From NCBI GenBank assembly GCA_004557565.1, contig SFGS01000020.1, positions 1-64,000 on the forward strand: a stretch of DNA of 64,000 bases, written 5' to 3'. Both the position numbers and the translations under genes were made by a program. The notes under the pieces are model-generated. The model worked only from the letters and a program-made list of their open reading frames with translations, was not told where the DNA came from and made no database searches. Below are positions 26,619 to 35,655 of this stretch, one piece after another; the first letter of the stretch is position 1; every line of letters starts with the position of its first letter. The DNA comes from Bacteroidales bacterium. GTDB lineage: Bacteria; Bacteroidota; Bacteroidia; Bacteroidales; Muribaculaceae.

Positions 26619-27704
26619 TTATTCAGTGATTTGTTCGTGTTCAGCACCATGGTGTTGTGGATGTGCCATGAAGATGAACATCGTGGAGAGGATTGTGAAC
26701 ACATAGGCTTGAATGAAGCTCACCAATGTGTCGAGCAAGAGCATAAACAGAGCGAATGCCAGCGAGAACACCGAAGTGGCAGCGCCAACAGCCGCACCAA
26801 ACATTCCGCCAAAGATGAAGATAAGCGAGAAGAACACGATTACCACCATGTGTCCGCCCATCATATTGGCGAAAAGACGAATCATCAATGCAAATGGCTT
26901 GGTGAAAATACCGAAAAACTCGATAACCGGCATCAGCGGCAGTTTGAGTGCCACTGGCACATCGGGCCAGAATATTTCTTTCCAGTATTCTCTGTTGCCT
27001 GTGAGGTTGGTCACAAGGAATGTGGCCAATGCAAGCACCATAGTCACAGCCAAGTTGCCGGTAAGGTTAGCACCACCAGGGAAAATCACAATCAAGCCCA
27101 GCAAGTTCATCGTGAGAATGAAGAAGAAGCAAGTGAGCAGGTAGGGACCGTATTTTGGAGCCTCCTTGCCCATGATTGGGCGGATAGTGTCGTGGTACAC
27201 AAATTCCACAACCATTTCAAGCGCGCCGGTGAATTTGCGAGGCGCCTTCATGTTGTGCTTTTTGTACCAGTTCCTGATGCTGAACACTATCAATACCACG
27301 AGCACAGCCGAGATAAAGATGCCAGCGGCATTCTTGGTGATTGAAAAATCAAGTGGCCTATATTCTTTGCCGTTCGCATCGGTGCCCACCACTTTGCCTG
27401 CATAGTCGCCTTCGTGGGCGATGTAGAAGCCTTGGCAGGTGCCTCCATCGGTCACCTCGCTCGACATGAAGCAGTGAATGCCGTTTTGCTGGTCGAGCAC
27501 GATGATTGGAAGCGGAATACGAACGCTGTGATTGAATGGCAGCTCCCAGCCGTAAGCATCACCCAAGTGCTCAAAGATGGTCTCCTTGGGGGCGAATTTC
27601 TTGTCACCGGTATGCTCACGGTGCTTCACGGCCTCCATATATCCGAATGCCATGAGCGCCACAACCACAAAAGCGACAATTGCTGTAATTACCTTTTTCA
27701 TCAC
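26619..27704 (-). CDS. atpB: F1Fo ATP synthase subunit a
   Basis: 361 residues, longer than the E. coli subunit because of an N-terminal extension of roughly 130 residues that begins with a signal-like hydrophobic segment (VITAIVAFVVVALMAFGYM) and a periplasmic region, common in Bacteroidetes. The proton-channel arginine is present in ALMIRLFANMMGGH. The C-terminal helix (LLDTLVSFIQAYVFTILSTMF) is typical. It starts 6 bp after the atpC stop; no atpI gene is seen between them. Confidence 0.94.
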   Translation of the reverse strand: MMKKVITAIVAFVVVALMAFGYMEAVKHREHTGDKKFAPKETIFEHLGDAYGWELPFNHSVRIPLPIIVLDQQNGIHCFMSSEVTDGGTCQGFYIAHEGDYAGKVVGTDANGKEYRPLDFSITKNAAGIFISAVLVVLIVFSIRNWYKKHNMKAPRKFTGALEMVVEFVYHDTIRPIMGKEAPKYGPYLLTCFFFILTMNLLGLIVIFPGGANLTGNLAVTMVLALATFLVTNLTGNREYWKEIFWPDVPVALKLPLMPVIEFFGIFTKPFALMIRLFANMMGGHMVVIVFFSLIFIFGGMFGAAVGAATSVFSLAFALFMLLLDTLVSFIQAYVFTILSTMFIFMAHPQHHGAEHEQITE

Positions 27705-27710
27705 ATTATA

Positions 27711-27947
27711 TTAATACAGACACACCGACACCACATTGCTATTGATATCAGCCACCCCACCTGTAATCTCGCGCTGCTGGCTTTCGCCACCTTCAAGCAC
27801 ATAAGTGAGTGTGCCTGGCACGAGCGACGAGATGAGGGCTGCGTGACCCTTCAGCACCTGGAACAAGCCAAGCGCGCCGGGCAAAGTAACCGATTCAACG
27901 GTTCCTTCAAACTCAATCTTTTCAGCTGATATGATTTTGAGTGTCAT
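27711..27947 (-). CDS. atpC: F1Fo ATP synthase subunit epsilon (short form)
   Basis: 78 residues, covering only the N-terminal beta-sandwich (KIEFEGTVESVTLPGALGLF, GHAALISSLVPGTLTY, GGVADINSNVVSV). The C-terminal helical hairpin that inhibits ATP hydrolysis in many bacteria is absent. Short epsilon subunits are known in Bacteroidetes. It lies 24 bp after atpD and 6 bp before atpB. Confidence 0.9.
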   Translation of the reverse strand: MTLKIISAEKIEFEGTVESVTLPGALGLFQVLKGHAALISSLVPGTLTYVLEGGESQQREITGGVADINSNVVSVCLY

Positions 27948-27971
27948 GTGAAATGAGTTTTCGTAAAATTA

Positions 27972-29480
27972 TTACTTAATGCTTTCAAGCATCTTCTTAC
28001 CCTTGGCAATCGCATCGTCGATAGTGCCGACGTTGAGGAATGCCTGTTCGGGGAGGTCGTCGACCTCGCCATCAAGAATCATCTTGAAGCCACGGATAGT
28101 TTCGTTCAATGGCACCATCACGCCTGGCACGCCAGTAAACTGCTCAGCCACGAAGAATGGTTGAGAGAGGAAGCGTTGAGCACGACGTGCGCGCGACACT
28201 ACCAGCTTATCGGCATCGCTTAATTCATCAACACCGAGGATGGCGATAATGTCTTGAAGCTCTTGATACTTCTGGAGCAGGTGAATCACACGTTGAGCCA
28301 CATCGTAGTGCTCTTGACCGATGATGTGTGGGTCCATAATACGTGAAGTTGATGCCAGTGGGTCAACGGCTGGATAGATACCAAGCTCAGTGATCTTTCG
28401 GCTCAACACGGTGGTAGCGTCCAAGAAGTTGAACGTGGTGGCAGGAGCAGGGTCGGTCAAGTCGTCGGCAGGCACATACACTGCTTGCACAGAGGTGATT
28501 GAACCGCTCTTGGTAGAGGTGATACGCTCTTGGAGCTTACCCATTTCAGAGGCAAGGGTAGGTTGGTAACCCACAGCCGAAGGCATACGGCCAAGAAGTG
28601 CCGACACCTCAGAACCTGCCTGAGTGAAACGGAAAATGTTGTCCATAAAGAGGAGGATGTCTTTACCACCACCGTCTTGGTCGCGGAATTGCTCTGCCAC
28701 GGTCAGACCAGAAAGTGCCACACGCAGACGTGCGCCTGGTGGCTCGTTCATCTGGCCAAACACGAGAGTAGCTTGCGACTGCTCCACAGCGTTCATGTCC
28801 ACATCTTCGAGGTTCCATTCGCCCTTCGCCATGTTTTCCTTAAACTTGTCGCCATACTTGATTACGCCGCTCTCGATCATTTCACGAAGCAAGTCGTTAC
28901 CTTCACGAGTACGTTCACCTACACCGGTAAACACGGAGAAACCATTGTGTCCGCGTGCAATATTGTGGATAAGCTCCATAATAAGCACGGTTTTACCAAC
29001 ACCGGCACCACCAAACAAACCAATCTTACCACCCTTGGAGAATGGTTCGATAAGGTCGATTACCTTGATACCTGTGTACAAAATCTCTTGCGAGATAGAA
29101 AGGTCGGCAAAAGAAGGCGCTGGTTGGTGAATAGCGCGACGATCGCCACCCTTCATTTCCTTGAGGTGGTCGATTGGCTCGCCAATCACATTCAGCAATC
29201 GTCCTTTCACCTGTTCGCCAGTGGGAACAGAAATGGGCTGTCCAAGGTTTTTCACCTTAGTGCCACGTTGCAGACCGTCGGTACTGTCCATTGCAACGCA
29301 GCGCACGGTGTTTTCACCAATGTGTTGCTCCACCTCCAAGATGACTTCAGTTCCGTCGTGGCGCTCTACCGACAAAGCGGTATAGATTTCGGGCACCACC
29401 GAACCTTCACCATCGAAAGTAATGTCCACCACTGGGCCAATTACTTGGGTGATTTTTCCATAATTATCAGCCATAATCAC
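27972..29480 (-). CDS. atpD: F1Fo ATP synthase subunit beta
   Basis: 502 residues; the catalytic F1 subunit. P-loop GGAGVGKTVLIMEL, GVGERTREGNDL with the catalytic glutamate, Walker B region ILLFMDNIFRFTQAG and signature ALLGRMPSAVGYQPTL are all present. Start may be the Met at 29474 (MADNYGKI) rather than 29480. It is the first atp gene and begins 47 bp after nuoH with no terminator or obvious promoter between, so it is probably read from the nuo promoter. Confidence 0.97.
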   Translation of the reverse strand: MIMADNYGKITQVIGPVVDITFDGEGSVVPEIYTALSVERHDGTEVILEVEQHIGENTVRCVAMDSTDGLQRGTKVKNLGQPISVPTGEQVKGRLLNVIGEPIDHLKEMKGGDRRAIHQPAPSFADLSISQEILYTGIKVIDLIEPFSKGGKIGLFGGAGVGKTVLIMELIHNIARGHNGFSVFTGVGERTREGNDLLREMIESGVIKYGDKFKENMAKGEWNLEDVDMNAVEQSQATLVFGQMNEPPGARLRVALSGLTVAEQFRDQDGGGKDILLFMDNIFRFTQAGSEVSALLGRMPSAVGYQPTLASEMGKLQERITSTKSGSITSVQAVYVPADDLTDPAPATTFNFLDATTVLSRKITELGIYPAVDPLASTSRIMDPHIIGQEHYDVAQRVIHLLQKYQELQDIIAILGVDELSDADKLVVSRARRAQRFLSQPFFVAEQFTGVPGVMVPLNETIRGFKMILDGEVDDLPEQAFLNVGTIDDAIAKGKKMLESIK

Positions 29481-29527
29481 GAAAATGCTTTTGTTGTTTG
29501 TTTATTAATTTATGTATTTCTTATTCA

Positions 29528-30604
29528 TTAGAAATGCCATCCGAACGACACGCACAATGCCATCAACACGAGGTTGAACAAACCGATTGGCATCAAGTAT
29601 TTCCATTCAAGCTTAAGCATTTGGTCGATACGCACGCGTGGGAACGACCAGCGAATCCACATAAACACGAACGACATGAAGAATGCCTTGCCCAAGAACC
29701 ATACTGGCGATGGAATGTAGTCCATCACATTGTTGAACGCGTCGAAACCTGAAATGTGCAATGGCATCCAGCCACCCAAGAAAAGGAGTGCGGCAATACC
29801 ACTCACGATAAAGAGGTTGAGGTATTCAGCCAAGTAGAAGAAACCGAAGTGGATACCAGAATACTCGGTGTGGTAACCTGCGGTAAGTTCGTGCTCAGCT
29901 TCAGGAAGGTCGAAAGGACCACGGTTGTTTTCTGCGTTAGCGGCAATAATGTAGATCACGAAAGAGATAATGGCAGGGATATGACCTGTGAAGATAAACC
30001 AGCCATCGGCTTGCGCTTCCACAATGCCAGTAATGCTCATTGTGCCAGCAAGGCAGATAACGGTCATCATAGCGATGCCGGTAGAGATTTCGTAGCTCAC
30101 CATCTGTGCACCGCTACGCATAGCACCGATAAGGGTGTATTTGCTGTTACTTGACCAACCAGCGAGCAGAATACCGAGCACACCGATTGATGAAACAGCG
30201 GCGATGAAGAACACGCCAATGTTCATATCGATTACCTGAAGGCCATTACCCCAAGGCAGGCAGGCAAACATCAGCATTGATGCCACTACCACGAAGTAAG
30301 GAGCCAGCGAGAAGAGCAGACGGTCGGTGTCCCAAAGAACGATCAACTCCTTGGTGAGGATTTTAAACACGTCGGCAAACACCTGGAGCAAGCCCCATGG
30401 GCCCACACGCATAGGACCAAGGCGGCATTGAATCCAACCGCACACTTTGCGCTCGTAGAAAATGTAGATGATTGCGATTACTGAATACATCAGCAAGAGC
30501 GCCACACCCACAAGTGCACATTCGATAGTGGTTGCCAACCATTGAGGCATCACGCCCAAAAGAAGGTCATTAATCCACTTGGTGACTATTCCAAAGTCAA
30601 ACAT
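29528..30604 (-). CDS. nuoH: NADH-quinone oxidoreductase subunit H
   Basis: 358 residues, about eight membrane helices; the subunit that forms the quinone chamber with NuoB and NuoD. Motifs: FYERKVCGWIQCRLGPMRVG, PFDLPEAEHELTAGYHTEYS and FFMSFVFMWIRWSFPRVRIDQ (each a conserved loop). It follows nuoCD by 43 bp. In the usual Bacteroidetes order nuoI comes next; here atpD does. Confidence 0.96.
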   Translation of the reverse strand: MFDFGIVTKWINDLLLGVMPQWLATTIECALVGVALLLMYSVIAIIYIFYERKVCGWIQCRLGPMRVGPWGLLQVFADVFKILTKELIVLWDTDRLLFSLAPYFVVVASMLMFACLPWGNGLQVIDMNIGVFFIAAVSSIGVLGILLAGWSSNSKYTLIGAMRSGAQMVSYEISTGIAMMTVICLAGTMSITGIVEAQADGWFIFTGHIPAIISFVIYIIAANAENNRGPFDLPEAEHELTAGYHTEYSGIHFGFFYLAEYLNLFIVSGIAALLFLGGWMPLHISGFDAFNNVMDYIPSPVWFLGKAFFMSFVFMWIRWSFPRVRIDQMLKLEWKYLMPIGLFNLVLMALCVSFGWHF

Positions 30605-30647
30605 ATCTTTAAAATATATTTTTGAGTTTCTATATTCGAGTTAATAA

Positions 30648-32297
30648 TTAGCGGTCGATATCAGGAATCACATAGTCGAGCGACGCTGTGATGGTGATAA
30701 GGTCGGCGATGAGGTTGTTCTTACATGTCAAATCCACCACACCCACGAGGTTGAAGCATGGGCTTTGGAAGTGGATGCGGTAAGGGTGCTGGAATGGCTT
30801 GCCTTCGCCGTCGCTTTCGAGATACACACCGAATGCGCCACGGCTGGCTTCCACTTGCTGGTACCAGTGGCCTTTTGGAAGCTTGATAATCTTAGGCACC
30901 TTTGCGCAGAATTCGCCTTGGTGGCCTTCCTTGTCCATCATATCGCAGCACTGGCGCAAAATCTTGATACTTTGCTCCATTTCCTTCATGCGCACCATGT
31001 AGCGGTCGTAGCTGTCGCCGTTTTCATACACCACTTCATCGAATTCCACTTCATTGTAGAGTGAGTAAGGGTGAGTTTTGCGAACGTCGCAGTGGAAACC
31101 TGATGCACGGCCTGAAGGACCAGTGATAGCGTAGTTCTTGGCGTCTTCAAGCGAGAGTGTACCCACGTCTTTCATACGTCCGAGGGCAATCACATTGCCA
31201 GAGAAGAGCTTATGGTATTCAGGAATTGCCTTTTCAATAGCGTCGCAAGCCTTGCGCACATCGTTCACGAAGTCGGGGTGAACGTCGCGAACCACACCAC
31301 CGATGGTGTCGTAGCTCATCGACATACGCGCGCCGCAAGTCTTGTCGAAGATGTCGTAGATGTATTCACGCTCACGGAAGCCATAGAAGAATGCTGTGGT
31401 AGCGCCCTGGTCCATGGTCAAACAGCCGTAAGAGAGCAAGTGGCTCGACAGACGCATCAATTCGTCCATCATCATACGAATCACCTCGGCACGGTGAGGC
31501 ACCTCAATGCCAAGTGCCTTTTCAATACAGAGGCAAGTGGCGTGGCGGTTCATGTGCGCGCCCATATAGTCCATACGTTCGGTGTAGAGCAGCAGTGATG
31601 GGTAAGTGAGGTCTTCACAGAGTTTTTCGATACCACGGTGAATGTAACCCGAAACCACATCCACCTTCTTCACGGTTTCGCCATCGATAGCGGCACGATA
31701 GCGCATCACACCGTGGGTGGAAGGGTGCTGTGGACCCACATTGATTACATATTCTTCAGGACCGAACACTTTCTTGTCGATGCGCTTGAGCTCACCGTTC
31801 TCGTCTTCCACGAGTGAGTAAGTGTCGTCTTCATTTTCTTCTGCTTCAAGGCGAAGAGGGTTCAATTCCGGACTTGCGTCGTAGTCCTTGCGCAGTGGGT
31901 AGCCCACCCAGTCGTTGCGAAGGAAGAAGCGGCGCATATCAGGGTGATTGATAAACTCGATTCCGAAGAAATCGTACACTTCACGCTCCTGATAGTTGGC
32001 AACTGCCCAAATATCGCTCACAGTGTGCAATCTTGGGTGTTCACGGTCGGTGGTTGCCACTTTCACGTGAATCATTTCTTGAGTCTCGGTATTGGTCAAG
32101 TAATACATGCAGCCCAATGCCTCTTTCCAGTCAACACCAGCCACAGCATTGAGCATATCGAAGTGAAGCTGTTCCTTCAATGCCTTAGCGAGGGCGTGCC
32201 AGTTTTCATCGGGCACATTTACCAGCAGCAATTCACCAGTTTCGTCGAATGTGGCGGCTGGGCAAAGAGCGCTGATTTTTTCTTGTATATTTGCCAT
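30648..32297 (-). CDS. nuoCD: NADH-quinone oxidoreductase fused subunits C and D
   Basis: 549 residues. Residues 1 to about 140 form the NuoC (30 kDa) domain (motif ANYQEREVYDFFGIEF), and about 180-549 the NuoD (49 kDa) domain (NVGPQHPSTHGVMRY, SGYIHRGIEKL, TERMDYMGAHMN, ending DLITITASLDYVIPDIDR). The fusion is known in several bacterial lineages. It lines the quinone site and contacts the N2 cluster. It lies 45 bp after nuoB. Confidence 0.96.
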   Translation of the reverse strand: MANIQEKISALCPAATFDETGELLLVNVPDENWHALAKALKEQLHFDMLNAVAGVDWKEALGCMYYLTNTETQEMIHVKVATTDREHPRLHTVSDIWAVANYQEREVYDFFGIEFINHPDMRRFFLRNDWVGYPLRKDYDASPELNPLRLEAEENEDDTYSLVEDENGELKRIDKKVFGPEEYVINVGPQHPSTHGVMRYRAAIDGETVKKVDVVSGYIHRGIEKLCEDLTYPSLLLYTERMDYMGAHMNRHATCLCIEKALGIEVPHRAEVIRMMMDELMRLSSHLLSYGCLTMDQGATTAFFYGFREREYIYDIFDKTCGARMSMSYDTIGGVVRDVHPDFVNDVRKACDAIEKAIPEYHKLFSGNVIALGRMKDVGTLSLEDAKNYAITGPSGRASGFHCDVRKTHPYSLYNEVEFDEVVYENGDSYDRYMVRMKEMEQSIKILRQCCDMMDKEGHQGEFCAKVPKIIKLPKGHWYQQVEASRGAFGVYLESDGEGKPFQHPYRIHFQSPCFNLVGVVDLTCKNNLIADLITITASLDYVIPDIDR

Positions 32298-32342
32298 ATA
32301 AATAATGTATATATATACTTAGAGTTCTTGTAATCGTAATTA

Positions 32343-33020
32343 TTATATATCAAGCAATGGTGCTTTGCTCTCTTCAGCCAGGCGCATTTGCTCGGCACGG
32401 AGTGCGAGGTCTTTCTCTGCGGCTGCTTTTGCTTCAAAGAATTTGGCGCGTGCTTCCTTGCGGTTGTCGCCACCGAAGAATTTCGAAGCCTTGATTTTGC
32501 GCTGGAGCTGCATCAAGCCATAGAACATGGCTTCGGGGCGTGGAGGGCAACCTGGCATATACACGTCGACAGGGATAATTTCATCTACACCCTTCACCAC
32601 ACAGTAGCTCTTCTTGAATGGACCACCCGACACGGTGCAACCACCACAGGCAATCACATACTTTGGCTCTGCCATCTGCTCGTAGAGGCGAACCAACGCT
32701 GGAGCCATACGATAGGTGATGGTGCCTTGACACATGATGTAATCGCTCTGGCGGGGTGAGTTACGAGCCACCTCGAAACCGAAGCGTGCCATATCGTAAC
32801 GGGCAGCACCCAGACACATAAACTCGATAGCGCAGCAGCTTGTACCGAAGCAGAAGGGCCACAGTGAGTTGGCGTGTCCCCATTGCATCAACTGGTCAAG
32901 TTTGCCCACCACAATGTTAGCACCTGCAGCATTCAATTCTGCAACAAGACTGTCGATATATTCGTTGTCTTTGAAATCTTCGTACTTGATACCTTTTATC
33001 TTTGGACTTTTTATTTCCAT
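32343..33020 (-). CDS. nuoB: NADH-quinone oxidoreductase subunit B (N2 cluster)
   Basis: 225 residues. The N2 4Fe-4S ligands are visible: tandem cysteines in FGTSCCAIEF, ACGGCTVSGGPF and the last in MPGCPPRPEA. A Lys/Ala/Glu-rich C-terminal tail of about 40 residues (EARAKFFEAKAAAEKDLAL) extends beyond the core. The start overlaps the end of nuoA by 10 bp. Confidence 0.96.
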   Translation of the reverse strand: MEIKSPKIKGIKYEDFKDNEYIDSLVAELNAAGANIVVGKLDQLMQWGHANSLWPFCFGTSCCAIEFMCLGAARYDMARFGFEVARNSPRQSDYIMCQGTITYRMAPALVRLYEQMAEPKYVIACGGCTVSGGPFKKSYCVVKGVDEIIPVDVYMPGCPPRPEAMFYGLMQLQRKIKASKFFGGDNRKEARAKFFEAKAAAEKDLALRAEQMRLAEESKAPLLDI

Positions 33021-33379
33021 TCAAGAGCTCCTTTCTTCCAGGCATAAGCCAGACCTAAAACTAAAATCACGAGGAATGTCCCTACCGCGAGTAATGCTGA
33101 AGCAGCAAGTTCCTTACAGATGGTAGCCCATGGGAAAAGGAACACGGTTTCGACATCAAACATCAAGAAGAGAATGGCAAACAGATAATAGCCCACATGG
33201 AACTGAGCCATGTTGTCGCCACGAGTTGGCATACCGCACTCGTAAGGCTCGCCTTTCTTCATTGTGTAGGAGCGTGGAGCTATCAGCCACGCAATAATCA
33301 ATGCCGCCGCCACCAGCACCACGCCGGTGAGAGCGGCTGTCACCGCTAAGGTAGTACTTTGAATACCGATTAAAACCAT
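33011..33379 (-). CDS. nuoA: NADH-quinone oxidoreductase subunit A
   Basis: 122 residues with three membrane helices. Signature segment KGEPYECGMPTRGDN (the conserved ECG loop) and FLMFDVETVFLFPWA are present. It is the first gene of the nuo-atp-nuo block. No nuoE, nuoF or nuoG genes follow anywhere in the block, as is usual for the 11-subunit complex I of Bacteroidetes, so the electron donor is unlikely to be NADH through the standard module. Confidence 0.95.
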   Translation of the reverse strand: MVLIGIQSTTLAVTAALTGVVLVAAALIIAWLIAPRSYTMKKGEPYECGMPTRGDNMAQFHVGYYLFAILFLMFDVETVFLFPWATICKELAASALLAVGTFLVILVLGLAYAWKKGALEWK

Positions 33380-33426
33380 AATTTTATATTCGTATCAATA
33401 TTTAATTATTCTTCAACAAAAAAGAA

Positions 33427-33466
33427 ATGAGCCCGACGCCACTATCCAGCCGTGGGCCTGACTCAT
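33427..33466 (-). promoter_or_regulatory. Leader hairpin before nuoA, attenuator-like
   Basis: ATGAG (33427-33431) pairs with CTCAT (33462-33466) at the base of an imperfect GC-rich hairpin. On the minus strand it is followed by TTTCTTTTTTG, only about 50 nt before the nuoA start. The layout is that of a terminator inside the leader. The stem has mismatches, so the call is tentative. Confidence 0.4.
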
Positions 33467-33675
33467 CACACCATTATGGAATCTCCAGCACTGCAATTAT
33501 AGCAAGCACAAGAAACCTTCGCAGATTTTACGAAAATCTCCATTACCTGTCTGTTAAAATTATAGCTTTGCTGCATCTCCAAACTCATTTATAATTCGTA
33601 CAAAAACACTGACCATCAGCACTATACGCATCTTATCAATGCGAGAAAGTGCCGATACCACGATTTTGTGCTTTG

Positions 33676-33683
33676 CAAAGTTA
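33676..33683 (-). promoter_or_regulatory. Candidate -7 element for the nuo-atp block
   Basis: TAACTTTG on the minus strand matches the Bacteroidetes -7 consensus and equals the boxes before the two propeller-amidase operons. No TTTG lies at the ideal distance upstream. If used, the leader would be about 290 nt and contain the hairpin at 33427-33466. Confidence 0.4.
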
Positions 33684-33988
33684 AGAAAAACTCACCGATT
33701 ACCGAAGGAAAAATGCAACTAATTTTCTCATTTATAATATAGAAATTCAAAAGAAATTCCACTTTCATCACACCAACTCCCCCATGAAAAACTCCCTCAC
33801 CCTTTTTTCATCCGACGCCAAAAAATGGAACACTTTTGGCGAAAATCCATATCCACTAAGCCGAAGCACAAAAAGCACCCATCCCCCCCATTTGGCCCCC
33901 TCATCATGCAAAAAAAGGGAATGATATACATATTGTCCCTGTGATAATTTAGTAATGATTGAAAAAATCCCGTAGGGATTAGATGTGC

Positions 33989-34264
33989 GTAGGCAGGTAT
34001 GCAGCGAAGGTTATGCGTAATGAGCGAAGCGAAATGGAGCATAACCGAAGCGAAATGCCTGCAAATATCGCATAACAAATTTGCATCCCAGCGGGATGCG
34101 ATTTCACCATCAATGGGCGATTTGATATTGTCGCATTCCGCTGGAATGCATAATACCTACATATCTATTACAGGCATTTGCCCGAACAAGTTCGAGCGAG
34201 CTAAAGGTTCGAAAAGATTCCATTTCGCTTCGCTCCATTGCATCTTTTCTGCATACCTGCCTAC
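33989..34264. repeat. Large nested inverted-repeat element, possible MITE
   Basis: Outer arms of 16 bp (33989-34004 and 34249-34264) and a second perfect 17-bp pair (34022-34038 and 34219-34235) are nested, with more complementarity inside (CAGCGGGATGCGA near 34092 and TCGCATTCCGCTGG near 34133). The roughly 275-bp unit has no credible gene. Open frames across it (for example 34110-34364) follow the repeat and look accidental. The 1,114-bp gap 33380-34493 otherwise holds the nuo leader and sequence at about 34300-34490 that reads like a degenerate coding or repeat remnant. Confidence 0.6.
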
Positions 34265-34493
34265 ACACAACAACTAGTATATCATTTCCAAAAAAAATGG
34301 CAGGAATGCCCATGGTTGCGGTTACGCGCTTAACCCATCCACACACATTGTAAGCGTTAGCCATTTTGCGCCCCCATCATCATTGGCGTTACTGGCGGCT
34401 AGACGCCCGAAGCGTCCGTAGGCATTGCTTGAGAACGACACCGCACTGCCTACATTGTGGGCGAAAGATATGTCAACCTGACGTTCCATACGG

Positions 34494-34988
34494 CTATATC
34501 CCCCCTATTTCAGATTTTACCAAAACCCAATCCTCCTTATCTTCTGAATATTCATAAGTATAGATTCCCCAATCTTTAATGCCTACAGCAGGGAAGCCCT
34601 TATAATTAGATACCGAGCAGTCAGATACGGCAATTATAATCTGATTTTTATGCAATTTGGTTTCAACAAACATGGCACCAAAACCTTTTTTAAGCATTTT
34701 TTTTAACGAACGAGAATCATAATTATCCAAAGAAACATATTTCACTCTCGGTATTGACCTGATTGAATCGTTTCTTGTAAAGCTTGTGGTTAACCCTTCT
34801 TTGCACACATAGTAAACGCCAGGGGGGGTCAAACCTCTTTTCGTACAGAATTCATCTACATTCTCGATATATGATTCTATGCTATTACGAATCATTCTAT
34901 CCAATTGATTATTTTTGCCCAATATTAATATTTGCGCAAATGAATTTAAAGATATAAACAATAATAATAATGAGAATAATCTTTTCAT
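34494..34988 (-). CDS. Small exported protein of unknown function
   Basis: 164 residues with a signal peptide (MKRLFSLLLLFISLNSFAQ). The mature part has no motif I recognise; it is mixed alpha/beta with two cysteines (CTKRGL, VYYVCKEG) and a third in SDCSVSNYKG. It belongs to an AT-rich group of small exported or membrane genes next to the broken RHS gene (34494-37254). By position it may be an accessory or immunity-type protein, but nothing in the sequence shows this. Confidence 0.6.
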   Translation of the reverse strand: MKRLFSLLLLFISLNSFAQILILGKNNQLDRMIRNSIESYIENVDEFCTKRGLTPPGVYYVCKEGLTTSFTRNDSIRSIPRVKYVSLDNYDSRSLKKMLKKGFGAMFVETKLHKNQIIIAVSDCSVSNYKGFPAVGIKDWGIYTYEYSEDKEDWVLVKSEIGGI

Positions 34989-35226
34989 CGTTAAGGAATT
35001 TCTAATTGTTAATTACTATTTAGGTATAACAAATCTTTCAAAAGGAATGACGGCCTGTATTGCTTTAGAATTATAGACATAAACTTTGTTACTGTATCTG
35101 CCGGTTCAACACCACGCGCATATAGCCCTGGTAGTACTTGATATTGCATAGTGATGTGAAGTTCAGAATGTAGCTTCTTTTGTCGAGCATTTTTTCAAAA
35201 AACAACATATTGCCACCATTATATTT

Positions 35227-35628
35227 TTATTTAAATAATTTATGTTTTAGGCAAACATAATATTTGATATTCAAGTCTATAGGTATTGTGTCATTTCCGA
35301 AACAAATATAATATTTATAATGTCCATAACCAGTAGGGCTTAAATGAACACGCCGAACAGCGCTCACTATTCCATAAAATCGGCTCTTATTAAAGTTTTG
35401 GCCACACTTTTCACTATCAATGAAAATACAATATTTTTCATTGTTCTTGACCCCAAAAAAACTTAATACACGGCTATATTGTTTCACACTGTCAATATCT
35501 AATTTCAATTCTGTTGTATCTTTTTCGTAAAAGGTACGAGGCGATCCAGCATATTCTTTTAATAATTTCGGGGCACAAGAGGACTGTGCTAACATATAGA
35601 CGATTACAATATATGATAATGATTTCAT
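35227..35628 (-). CDS. Small lipoprotein of unknown function
   Basis: 133 residues. A short signal peptide ends in a lipobox (LAQSSC), so the product is a lipoprotein of about 115 residues. The body is Tyr/Lys-rich and beta-like; no family is recognised. It follows the gene at 35656 by 27 bp on the same strand and is as AT-rich as its neighbours. The 238-bp gap to 34988 contains a 33-codon open frame (35089-35190) that looks like a remnant. Confidence 0.55.
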   Translation of the reverse strand: MKSLSYIVIVYMLAQSSCAPKLLKEYAGSPRTFYEKDTTELKLDIDSVKQYSRVLSFFGVKNNEKYCIFIDSEKCGQNFNKSRFYGIVSAVRRVHLSPTGYGHYKYYICFGNDTIPIDLNIKYYVCLKHKLFK

Positions 35629-35655
35629 TTCAATACACTTTCTTTTTCTTTATCG

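Noticed and set aside
33797..34364. Minus-strand frames of 93 and 84 codons
   Set aside because: They run through the inverted-repeat element and owe their length to it; no coding character.
35089..35190. 33-codon minus-strand frame in the gap between two small exported genes
   Set aside because: Looks like a remnant (MLDKRSYILNF and so on) but it is too short and unsupported to call a gene.
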